Shown here in pieces: positions 43,031 through 50,829 of a stretch of 64,000 bases of DNA (positions are counted from its first letter, which is position 1; every line of letters starts with the position of its first letter). The translations under genes and the position numbers were made by a program. The notes below the pieces were generated by a model, which saw only the letters and a program-made list of their open reading frames with translations, had not been told where the DNA came from and searched no databases. This DNA is from Ructibacterium sp965146665 (lineage in GTDB: Bacteria > Bacillota > Clostridia > Monoglobales > Monoglobaceae), in contig CBCTHE010000007.1 in the NCBI GenBank assembly GCA_965146665.1, positions 1 through 64,000 on the forward strand, in the 5' to 3' direction.

Positions 43031-44305
43031 ATGGCGGCAAGGATCGCAAGCATTGACCCGGGCAGTCTGGCGGAGCAGGCCGGACTCCGGGCAGGAGAAA
43101 CAATTCTGGAAATCAACGGGATTGAGATCAGGGACTATCTTGATTATATGTACGCCTCCTGTCAGGATGAAATTGAAATCCGGCTGGAGGACCGGACCGT
43201 GGAGATAGAAAATGAGGATTATCTGCCCCTTGGGGTGGGGTTTGACAGCCTGCTCATTGACCAGCCGCGGTCCTGTCACAACCAATGCGTTTTCTGCTTC
43301 ATAGACCAGCTCCCGAAAAATATGCGGGAGACCTGCTATTTTAAGGATGACGATTACCGGCTGTCCTTTCTGCAGGGGAATTATGTGAGCATGACCAACA
43401 TGAAGGATGAGGATGTGGAGCGGATTCTGCGGTATAACTTGCCGCGGATCAATGTCTCGGTCCATACCACCAATCCGGAGCTGAGAAAACAGATGCTCCA
43501 TAACAAGCGGGCCGGCGCGGTGCTGGACTATCTCCGGCGTTTTGCCGAGGGCGGGCTGAACCTGAATGCACAGATCGTCCTGTGTCCGGGCTATAATGAC
43601 GGGCCGGAACTGGACCGGACGCTGGAGGATCTGGGAAAGCTGGGTTACAGCATGGAGAGTATATCCATTGTTCCGGTGGGACTTTCGGACCACCGGGAGG
43701 GCCTTCCGGCGCTGACCCGGTTTGACCGGGAGTCCGCGGGGGCGGTGATCCGTCAGGTTACGGCCTGGCAGGATCGGTTCCGGAAGGAACTGGGCACCCG
43801 GCTGGTGTATTTGGGCGATGAGTTCTACATCATGGCCCAGCAGCCCCTGCCGGACTATGACCACTATGAAGGATTTCCCCAGCTGGAAAACGGGGTGGGG
43901 CTCTGTACCTCTCTGGGCTATGAGTTCCGGGAGGCGCTGGAGGACGCGGAAGGGCGGACGCCGGCCCGGCGCAAAACCGTCGCCACAGGACAGATCGCCT
44001 ATGGTTTTCTGTGCGGGCTCATCCATATGCTGGAGGGGGACCGGATCGCGGTGATCCCCATCAGCAACCGGTTTTTCGGCGAGCACATCACCGTGACCGG
44101 ACTGGTGACCGGACAGGATCTGATCGCACAGCTCCAGGGCCGTGACCTGGGCGAGGAACTGCTGATCTCCTCTGCCATGCTCCGGCATGACGGGGATTTG
44201 TTTCTGGATGACACCTCGGTGGAGGATGTGGCGCGGGCGCTGGGAATCAAGGTCACGCCTGTCCCCAACGACGGATATGCGTTTTTGCACGCGCTTTTGC
44301 GATGA
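43031..44305 (+). CDS. DUF512 family radical-SAM-like protein with PDZ domain
   Basis: A 424-aa protein. A PDZ-like segment lies at residues 1-60 (SLAEQAGLRAGETILEING), then a Cys motif SCHNQCVFCFIDQ (CxxxCxxC), which fits an Fe-S cluster of radical SAM type, and the DUF512 region at the C-terminus. This family sits upstream of der in many Clostridia; its reaction is not known. Confidence 0.88.
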   Translation: MAARIASIDPGSLAEQAGLRAGETILEINGIEIRDYLDYMYASCQDEIEIRLEDRTVEIENEDYLPLGVGFDSLLIDQPRSCHNQCVFCFIDQLPKNMRETCYFKDDDYRLSFLQGNYVSMTNMKDEDVERILRYNLPRINVSVHTTNPELRKQMLHNKRAGAVLDYLRRFAEGGLNLNAQIVLCPGYNDGPELDRTLEDLGKLGYSMESISIVPVGLSDHREGLPALTRFDRESAGAVIRQVTAWQDRFRKELGTRLVYLGDEFYIMAQQPLPDYDHYEGFPQLENGVGLCTSLGYEFREALEDAEGRTPARRKTVATGQIAYGFLCGLIHMLEGDRIAVIPISNRFFGEHITVTGLVTGQDLIAQLQGRDLGEELLISSAMLRHDGDLFLDDTSVEDVARALGIKVTPVPNDGYAFLHALLR

Positions 44306-44324
44306 CAGGAAGGCCGGACAGGGC

Positions 44325-44351
44325 TCCCGCAAAAGCGGAGCTTTTGCGGGA
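44325..44351 (+). other. Perfect 11-bp stem-loop between DUF512 gene and der
   Basis: TCCCGCAAAAG/CTTTTGCGGGA with a 5-nt loop. No U-tract follows, so it may be an RNA processing or stability element. Confidence 0.5.
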
Positions 44352-44440
44352 AAGAGGAGACGCGGCGGAACGGACGGAACTCCGGCGGTTTTGGCCGGAG
44401 GGAGCAGCTGAAGCACGCGGCGGCGAGAAGGAGGAATAAG

Positions 44441-45763
44441 ATGAAACCAGTGGTTGCTGTGGTGGGACGTCCCAATGTGGGAAAGTCCACCCTTTTCAAT
44501 AAAGTTACGGGAAAACGGATTTCCATTGTGGAGGATACGCCGGGGATTACCCGGGACCGGATCTATGCGGACGCGGAATGGACCGGGCATGAGTTTACCT
44601 TAATCGACACGGGAGGGATAGAGCCCTCCAGCAAGGATGCCATTCTCGCACAGATGCGGGATCAGGCCAATATGGCCATTGACATGGCGGATGTGATCCT
44701 GTTCATGGTCAATGTGCGGGACGGGATGACCGCGGCCGACAAAGAGGTGGCGGCCATGCTTCAGAAGTGCGGCCGGCCGGTGCTGTTGGTCTGCAACAAG
44801 GTGGATAACCCCGGAAATCCGCCCATGGAGATGTATGAGTTTTACAATTTGGGTGTGGGAGATCCCTACCCCGTGTCCTCGGTTCACGGGCTGGGGCTGG
44901 GGGATCTTTTGGACGTGGTGGTCAGCTTTTTCCCCAAGGAGCAAGAGGGACAGGAGGAAGAGGAGAGCATCCATGTGGCCATTGTGGGCAAGCCCAACGC
45001 GGGCAAATCCTCTCTGGTCAACCGGATTCTGGGCGAAAACAGGGTCATTGTCAGCGAGGTGGCCGGAACGACCCGGGACGCCATTGACAGCAGATATGAA
45101 CGGAACGGGCAGAAGTATGTATTCATTGACACGGCCGGGATGCGCAAGCGGGGCAAGATCAATGAAAACGTGGAGCGCTACAGCGTGGTGCGCGCCCTGG
45201 CCGCGGTGGACCGGGCGGACGTCTGTCTGATTATGATTGACGCGGAGGAGGGCATCACAGAGCAGGACACCAAGATCGCGGGCTATGTCCATGACCAGGG
45301 AAAGGCCAGCATTGTAGTGGTGAACAAGTGGGACCTTGTGGACAAGGAGACCAACACCATGAAGAATTTCAGGGACCGGGTCAAAGAGGGGCTGAATTTT
45401 ATGATGTACGCTCCCTCGGTCTATATTTCCGCCAAGACGGGACAGCGGGTGGACAGCCTTTTTGACATGATTCAGGAGGTGCTGGCGCAGAACACAAAGC
45501 GTATCTCCACCGGCGTCCTCAACGACGTGATCAACGAGGCCATTGCCATGGTCCAGCCGCCCTCTGACAAGGGCAAGCGTCTGAAGATATACTACGCCAC
45601 CCAGGCGGGTGTGAAGCCGCCCGCCTTTGTACTGTTTGTCAACAACGCGGAGCTGGCGCACTACTCCTATGTGCGGTATTTGGAGAACCAGCTCCGGGCG
45701 AAGTTTGGATTTGAGGGTACGCCGGTGAAGTTTATCATCCGGGAAAAGACAAAAAAAGTATAG
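44441..45763 (+). CDS. der: Ribosome assembly GTPase Der (EngA)
   Basis: A 440-aa protein with two tandem GTPase domains: GRPNVGKST at residues 8-16 and GKPNAGKSS at about 183-191, and a C-terminal KH-like domain. It works in 50S subunit assembly. AAGGAGG precedes the ATG. It is followed by plsY and gpsA, the usual clostridial order. Confidence 0.97.
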   Translation: MKPVVAVVGRPNVGKSTLFNKVTGKRISIVEDTPGITRDRIYADAEWTGHEFTLIDTGGIEPSSKDAILAQMRDQANMAIDMADVILFMVNVRDGMTAADKEVAAMLQKCGRPVLLVCNKVDNPGNPPMEMYEFYNLGVGDPYPVSSVHGLGLGDLLDVVVSFFPKEQEGQEEEESIHVAIVGKPNAGKSSLVNRILGENRVIVSEVAGTTRDAIDSRYERNGQKYVFIDTAGMRKRGKINENVERYSVVRALAAVDRADVCLIMIDAEEGITEQDTKIAGYVHDQGKASIVVVNKWDLVDKETNTMKNFRDRVKEGLNFMMYAPSVYISAKTGQRVDSLFDMIQEVLAQNTKRISTGVLNDVINEAIAMVQPPSDKGKRLKIYYATQAGVKPPAFVLFVNNAELAHYSYVRYLENQLRAKFGFEGTPVKFIIREKTKKV

Positions 45764-45787
45764 CAGAAGCGGGAAAGGAAGAGGGAT

Positions 45788-46423
45788 ATGGAATGGATTT
45801 GGCTTGGGGCGGTACTGGCAGCCGCGTATCTGATCGGCAGCGTCAGCACTGCCATACTGGTTGGAAGACTGGTTTCCGGTGATGACATCCGGAAGCATGG
45901 GAGCGGCAACGCGGGGGCGACAAACGCCCTGCGTACATATGGAAAAAAGGCGGCGGCCCTGGTGGTTCTGGGGGATGGCCTCAAGGCGGCGGCGGCCATA
46001 CTGCTGGCCCTGCTGGTGGCGCGGGTGACTCCGCTGGGCGCGGAACACCGGGATCTGGCGGTCTATGCCGCCAGCTTCGGGGCTGTGTTGGGCCACAATT
46101 TCCCGGTGTATTTCCGGTTCCGCGGCGGCAAGGGTGTGCTGGTTTCCATGGTGGCGATCCTGTTCGCGGACTGGAGGATCGGACTGGCTGTGGTGGCCAT
46201 TGCCCTGCTCGTCATGGCCCTGACACGGTATGTGTCTCTGGGAAGCATGCTGGCTGCGGTCTCGCTCATTGTGCTGGGCTGTATTTTCCGCTGGGGCGAC
46301 TGGGGATACATTCTGTTTACCGTGCTGCTGGCCGGGCTGGTGATTTTCATGCACCGGGCTAACATTGGACGGCTGATTCACGGGACAGAGAGCAGGCTGG
46401 GGCAGAAGAAAGACAAAAAATAA
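45788..46423 (+). CDS. plsY: Acyl-phosphate:glycerol-3-phosphate acyltransferase PlsY
   Basis: A 211-aa membrane enzyme with five helices and family motifs GSGNAGATNALRTYG, HNFPVYFRFRGGKGV and RYVSLGSM. It makes lysophosphatidic acid at the membrane. gpsA downstream supplies glycerol-3-phosphate. Confidence 0.96.
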   Translation: MEWIWLGAVLAAAYLIGSVSTAILVGRLVSGDDIRKHGSGNAGATNALRTYGKKAAALVVLGDGLKAAAAILLALLVARVTPLGAEHRDLAVYAASFGAVLGHNFPVYFRFRGGKGVLVSMVAILFADWRIGLAVVAIALLVMALTRYVSLGSMLAAVSLIVLGCIFRWGDWGYILFTVLLAGLVIFMHRANIGRLIHGTESRLGQKKDKK

Positions 46424-46450
46424 GCGGCAGGCCGCGGAAGGAGTCAGAAC

Positions 46451-47464
46451 ATGGCGAAGGTAAGTGTGATTGGATCCGGCGGATGGGGCACAGCGGTTGC
46501 CATTATGCTGGCGGAGAACGGGCACGAGGTGGTGCTGTGGTCCTATTTTAAGGAAGAGAGCGAAAATTTGGAAAGAAACCGGGAGAACATTCCGTTTCTT
46601 CCGGGGATAAAAATACCGGATAGCGTGGCGTTCACGGCGGAGATTGCGGCGTGCGCGGACGCGGACCTGATCATTACGGCGAGCCCTTCTCACGCGATGC
46701 GCAATACGGCCCGGGCGCTGGCGCCGGTTGTCAGGCCGGGGCAGCTGATCCTGAACATCTCCAAGGGACTGGAGGAGGAATCCTTCTATACCCTTTCACA
46801 GGTTCTGCGGGAGGAGCTTCCGGACTGTGAGATCGCGGTTATGTCCGGGCCCAGCCACGCGGAGGAGGTGTCCCGGCGGGTTCCCACCACCAACGTGGTG
46901 GCGGCGGAATCCGAGAAGACAGCCAATTTGATTCAGGATATCATGATGAACCCCAATTTTCGAGTCTATACCAACCCGGATGTCTTGGGCGTGGAGCTGG
47001 GAGGTTCCTTGAAAAATGTCATTGCCCTGTGCGCCGGGATTCTGGACGGCATGGGGCTGGGCGACAATACCAAGGCCGCGCTGATGACCCGAGGCATTGT
47101 GGAGATGTCCCGGCTGGGCGCTGCCATGGGGGCCAAGGCGGAGACCTTCAACGGGCTTTCGGGCATAGGCGACCTCATTGTCACCTGTACCAGTATGCAC
47201 TCCAGAAACCGCCGCGCCGGGATTTTGATCGGCCAGGGAAAATCCCTGGAGGAGGCCCAGGCCGAGGTGAAAATGGTGGTGGAGGGCGTCAAAACCTGCC
47301 GGGCGGCCCATGCGCTGGCGCAGAAGCTGGGTGTGGAGATGCCCATTGTCCACGAGGCCTACCGGGTTCTGTTTGAAGGCATGCCCGCCCAGCAGGCGGT
47401 TCATAACCTTATGGGACGCGGCAGGAAGCATGAGAGTGAAAAGGCATTTTTGAAAATGGTGTAG
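46451..47464 (+). CDS. gpsA: Glycerol-3-phosphate dehydrogenase (NAD(P)+) GpsA
   Basis: A 337-aa dehydrogenase with Rossmann motif GSGGWGTAVA at residues 7-16, catalytic Lys region LGGSLKNVIALCAG and C-terminal NGLSGIGDLIVTCTS. AAGGAG precedes the ATG. It reduces DHAP for phospholipid synthesis. Confidence 0.97.
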   Translation: MAKVSVIGSGGWGTAVAIMLAENGHEVVLWSYFKEESENLERNRENIPFLPGIKIPDSVAFTAEIAACADADLIITASPSHAMRNTARALAPVVRPGQLILNISKGLEEESFYTLSQVLREELPDCEIAVMSGPSHAEEVSRRVPTTNVVAAESEKTANLIQDIMMNPNFRVYTNPDVLGVELGGSLKNVIALCAGILDGMGLGDNTKAALMTRGIVEMSRLGAAMGAKAETFNGLSGIGDLIVTCTSMHSRNRRAGILIGQGKSLEEAQAEVKMVVEGVKTCRAAHALAQKLGVEMPIVHEAYRVLFEGMPAQQAVHNLMGRGRKHESEKAFLKMV

Positions 47465-47484
47465 AAAAGGCAAGGGGAGCGAAG

Positions 47485-48201
47485 ATGGAAGAACAACACA
47501 GCAGGACAGCCATGATGCTCGGGGAAGAAGGGGTGGCCCGTCTCCGAGGGGCCCATGTGGTGCTGTTCGGTCTCGGCGGCGTGGGCTCGTATACGGCAGA
47601 GGCACTGGCGCGGGCAGGGATCGGCCGGCTGACCCTCATCGACGGCGACACCGTCAGCATCAGCAACCTCAACCGCCAGCTTCCCGCCCTGCGCAGCACC
47701 ATTGGCCGGCCCAAGGTACAGGTGATGGCAGAGCGGATCGCGGACATTGATCCGGAGATCTGGGTCAATGCCATGGAACTGTTTTACAGCCAGGAGACGG
47801 CGGACCGGGTCAGCTTTGCGGGGGTGGATTATGTGGCCGATGCCATTGATACCGTGACGGCAAAGCTGCTGCTCATACAGCGGGCACGGGAACTGGACAT
47901 ACCTGTGATCTCCTGCATGGGCGCGGGAAACAAGCTGGACCCCGCCCAATTCCGGGTGGCGGACATAGAAAAAACGTCGGTCTGTCCCCTGGCCAGAGCG
48001 GTGCGGACAGAGCTCCGGCGGCGGGGCGTCACCGGTGTCAAGGCGGTGTTCTCAAAAGAGGAGCCCCGGATCCCAATGGACGGGCAGGAACCGGGAAGCC
48101 GGCGGCAGACACCCGGAAGCCTGAGCTTTGTGCCGGCGGCGGCAGGTCTCGTTCTGGCAGGTGAGATCATCAGGGATCTTGCGGGGCTGGGACAGCTGTA
48201 G
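47485..48201 (+). CDS. tcdA: tRNA threonylcarbamoyladenosine dehydratase (TcdA/ThiF type)
   Basis: A 238-aa E1-like enzyme with the nucleotide-binding GLGGVGSYTAEALARAG motif, and SNLNRQLPALRSTIGRPK as in TcdA. It converts t6A to cyclic t6A on tRNA. The C-terminal part ends with GSLSFVPAAAGLVLAGEI, again as in TcdA. Last gene before the terminator. Confidence 0.88.
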   Translation: MEEQHSRTAMMLGEEGVARLRGAHVVLFGLGGVGSYTAEALARAGIGRLTLIDGDTVSISNLNRQLPALRSTIGRPKVQVMAERIADIDPEIWVNAMELFYSQETADRVSFAGVDYVADAIDTVTAKLLLIQRARELDIPVISCMGAGNKLDPAQFRVADIEKTSVCPLARAVRTELRRRGVTGVKAVFSKEEPRIPMDGQEPGSRRQTPGSLSFVPAAAGLVLAGEIIRDLAGLGQL

Positions 48202-48271
48202 ACGGCCTGCGGGACCGAACCGCTCCGCGGCAAAAGAAAGGCCGGCTTCGCGCGGCGTGTAAAATACGAAA

Positions 48272-48303
48272 AAACAGCGGAGCATTTTGCTCCGCTGTTT
48301 TTG
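48272..48303. terminator. Terminator between tcdA and the XRE regulator
   Basis: A 12-bp stem AAACAGCGGAGC/GCTCCGCTGTTT with short loop and T-run on the plus strand and A-run on the other side, so it works for both converging genes. Confidence 0.92.
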
Positions 48304-48336
48304 TATGCTTCAGTACCCAATCAAGGATAAGAGGGT

Positions 48337-48687
48337 TTATTTTCCTTCTTCAATAAAGTCAGAGGTGACAGGGTTTCCGGAACAGCGTGCCGCCTCCATT
48401 TCCAGCACGGTGCGTACGGTGTGGGCGCCCTTTTCGTCCAGGGCGTTATAACGGGTCAGGATCCCCAAAACATCGTCGTTGACCAGCACCGGATTCTGAT
48501 AGTTTACCAGCTGAATATCAAGGGCCTTGCAGATTTTGGTCACGGTATCATAGGCGGTGCCGCCAACGCCGTTTTTCAGGGCGCTTGCAATGGTGGTATA
48601 GGGGATGTCGAGATACGCGGTGAACTGTCTTACGCTTTTGTACTGTTTTTTGATCTCTTGTTTGATTAGGGCAGTTAATTGATCCAT
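48337..48687 (-). CDS. XRE-like helix-turn-helix regulator
   Basis: A 116-aa protein with a Cro/C1-type helix-turn-helix (SVRQFTAYLDIPYTTIASAL, residues about 18-60) and a short C-terminal part with a possible metal- or redox-active Cys. GGAGGAG precedes the ATG. Its leader is about 170 nt. Target not known; TTTCGTT/AACGAAA near 48,818-48,838 is an inverted repeat in its leader. Confidence 0.85.
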   Translation of the reverse strand: MDQLTALIKQEIKKQYKSVRQFTAYLDIPYTTIASALKNGVGGTAYDTVTKICKALDIQLVNYQNPVLVNDDVLGILTRYNALDEKGAHTVRTVLEMEAARCSGNPVTSDFIEEGK

Positions 48688-49114
48688 AAATTCTTCTCCT
48701 CCATATCTTTAACACCGGCTGGGGTTAAAAAATAGTTTATTGATGTACAATCCAAATAGGCTGAGCGGCAGAAAACGAATGAGAAGCGGGTATGATCCAA
48801 GTACACGCATCCCAGAAATTTCGTTGTCTGGAAACGAAAAACCGCAAAATCCTCTACTATCTATTTTACACGATTTTATTGGATTGTCAAGTGAATTTCC
48901 AAAATATATATCCCAAAAAGCAAAGAAAATCGAATAAAAGGAGAAAATGAAGAAAAATGTCGAATGAGTGCGGCGTACAGAGGGAGAATTTGAGGCGCTT
49001 TCAATAGGGCGGTGTATAACAGCGGCGAAACCGGCCTGCCGCTTGGGCAGTCCGGCTTCGGGTGAGCGCTTGCTTGGAAAGGACAGGACAAAGCGGGGGC
49101 TGCCTGTGCCGCCG
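48688..49114. promoter_or_regulatory. 427-bp intergenic region with minus-strand promoter
   Basis: On the minus strand TTGACA (48,885-48,890 on the plus side as TGTCAA), 16-bp spacer, TAAAAT (48,863-48,868) form a sigma-A promoter toward the XRE gene. An inverted repeat TTTCGTT/AACGAAA at about 48,818-48,838 lies downstream of it and could be an operator. The remainder up to spoIVA holds nothing I can name. Confidence 0.55.
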
Positions 49115-50596
49115 CTACAGAATGATACAGATCATGCCGCCGCTGCCTTCGTTGATGATCTTCTGCAGAGTCTCCTGCAGCTTCATCTGCGCGTCGTCCG
49201 GCATGCGGTAGAGCTTGTTGTGCAGGCCCTCGTTCACCAGCTCATGCAGGGATTTGCCAAAGATGTTGGACTCCCAGATCTTTTTGGTATCGCTCTCGAA
49301 TTCATTGAGCAGATAGTGGACCAGCTCTTCGGACTGGCGCTCTGTTCCCACAATGGGGCTGACCTCGGTTTCAATGTCTGCCCGAATCATATGGATGGAG
49401 GGGGCACTGGCTTTGAGGCGGACGCCGAAGCGGCTTCCCTGCTTGACGATTTCCGGCTCCTCCAGCGTGAGCTCATCCAGCGACGGGGTCACGATGCCAT
49501 AGCCCTTCTGTTTTACCTCAGCCAGCGCGGAGGCGATTTTGTCGTATTCCTTTTTCATTGCGGAGAGCTCCCGCATGAGGCGAAGCATCTCCTGCTTATC
49601 ATCAATGGAAAAGCCGGACTGCTCCTTGACGGTCTGATAGAACAGCCGCTCCGGCACCAGCACCTGGATTTCCACCATGCCCTCGCCCGCGTCCACCCTG
49701 GAGATCCGGGCGGAGTCCACGTATTCGCAGTCCTGAAGCTGGTTCGGCAGCCGCATGACATCCGAGATCTTCATGATCTTTTCAGACGCGCCGAACACCG
49801 CGTCCCGAATACCGGAGCGGAGGGGACTGGATTCATCCAGAGAGAGGATCCACTGGGGGATGTTAATCCCCACTTCTTTTAGGGGAAATTCATACAGGAT
49901 GTTCTGCATCACGCTGTCGATGTCCTGCTCTGTCATGTCCATACAGTTCAGCGGAACCACAGTCACGCCGAATTTTTCTTCCAGCTCCCTCCGGCAGTCC
50001 TGGGCCTGGGGTGAGGCGGGATGAATGCTGTTGAGCACCACCACAAAGGGCTTGTTCAGCTCCTGAAGCTCGCGGATCACCCGTTCCTCTGCCGCGACGT
50101 AGTCCTCCCGGTCAATGTCCGTGATACTGCCGTCTGTGGTCACAACCACGCCCACGGTGGAGTGCTCCGCGATGACCTTCCGGGTGCCGATCTCGGCGGC
50201 GTCCGCAAAGGGGATGGGCTCGTCAGCCCAGGGGCTCATGACCATGCGGGGCATTTCGTCTTCAATATAGCCTTTGGCGCCGTCTACAATATAGCCCACA
50301 CAGTCGATCATCCGCATTTTGAAGCTGGTGGAATCTCCGACAGAGATCTCCACCGCCTCGTTGGGGATGAACTTGGGCTCTGTTGTCATGATGGTTCTGC
50401 CGCCGGCGCTTTGCGGCAGTTCATCCATTGCGCGGGTGCGCTTAAAATCGTTGTCCATACGGGGAAGGACCACCAAATCCATGAATTTTTTGATAAAGGT
50501 GGACTTTCCCGTACGTACCGGGCCCACAACACCAATATAAATATCGCCCTGGGTCCGGCTGGCAATATCCCGGTAGATATTATTGTAGCTATCCAT
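49115..50596 (-). CDS. spoIVA: Stage IV sporulation protein A, spore-coat ATPase
   Basis: A 493-aa protein close to the usual 492 aa. The N-terminal ATPase has Walker A GPVRTGKST at about residue 26 and sequence FIKKFMDLVVLPRM as in other SpoIVA proteins. It polymerises on the forespore surface as coat base. The C-terminus ends in hydrophobic GGMICIIL, in line with the membrane-binding tail. ATG at 50,596 has AGGAGG 6 nt upstream. Mother-cell (SigE) control is known for the family; only a weak promoter candidate is visible. Confidence 0.97.
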   Translation of the reverse strand: MDSYNNIYRDIASRTQGDIYIGVVGPVRTGKSTFIKKFMDLVVLPRMDNDFKRTRAMDELPQSAGGRTIMTTEPKFIPNEAVEISVGDSTSFKMRMIDCVGYIVDGAKGYIEDEMPRMVMSPWADEPIPFADAAEIGTRKVIAEHSTVGVVVTTDGSITDIDREDYVAAEERVIRELQELNKPFVVVLNSIHPASPQAQDCRRELEEKFGVTVVPLNCMDMTEQDIDSVMQNILYEFPLKEVGINIPQWILSLDESSPLRSGIRDAVFGASEKIMKISDVMRLPNQLQDCEYVDSARISRVDAGEGMVEIQVLVPERLFYQTVKEQSGFSIDDKQEMLRLMRELSAMKKEYDKIASALAEVKQKGYGIVTPSLDELTLEEPEIVKQGSRFGVRLKASAPSIHMIRADIETEVSPIVGTERQSEELVHYLLNEFESDTKKIWESNIFGKSLHELVNEGLHNKLYRMPDDAQMKLQETLQKIINEGSGGMICIIL

Positions 50597-50764
50597 AATC
50601 ATCCTCCTCAGAATGGTACTTCATTTTATACAAGTATATTGTGTGCTTGTTTCCTTTATGCCAGTTCCAAAGGATTTTCTTTTACAAGCCCTGCGGAATA
50701 ACGAAAATACAGGCGTTACGGCCCCTGCGGGCCGGGCGGTCTTTCCGCGGCCCGGCGGCGGACA

Positions 50765-50793
50765 TTGACAGGCAGTGCGGCGCCGGGTATAAT
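50765..50793 (+). promoter_or_regulatory. Perfect consensus sigma-A promoter
   Basis: TTGACA at 50,765-50,770, exactly 17 bp, TATAAT at 50,788-50,793. Predicted +1 falls near 50,800. Confidence 0.88.
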
Positions 50794-50799
50794 ACTATT

Positions 50800-50829
50800 A
50801 TGAAAAGAGAGAAGAGGATATGCCTATGA
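50800..50829 (+). CDS. Possible 9-aa leader peptide MKREKRICL
   Basis: ATG at 50,800 lies at the predicted +1 of the promoter, so it might be translated leaderless. The stop TGA overlaps the ATG of the GTPase gene (ATGA). It contains the ribosome site of that gene. Leader peptides are known for tet(M), but here the case is only positional. Confidence 0.3.
   Translation: MKREKRICL

Noticed and set aside
44600..46693. 697-aa open frame on the minus strand
   Set aside because: Opposite der, plsY and gpsA; composition and lack of start signals mark it as a shadow.
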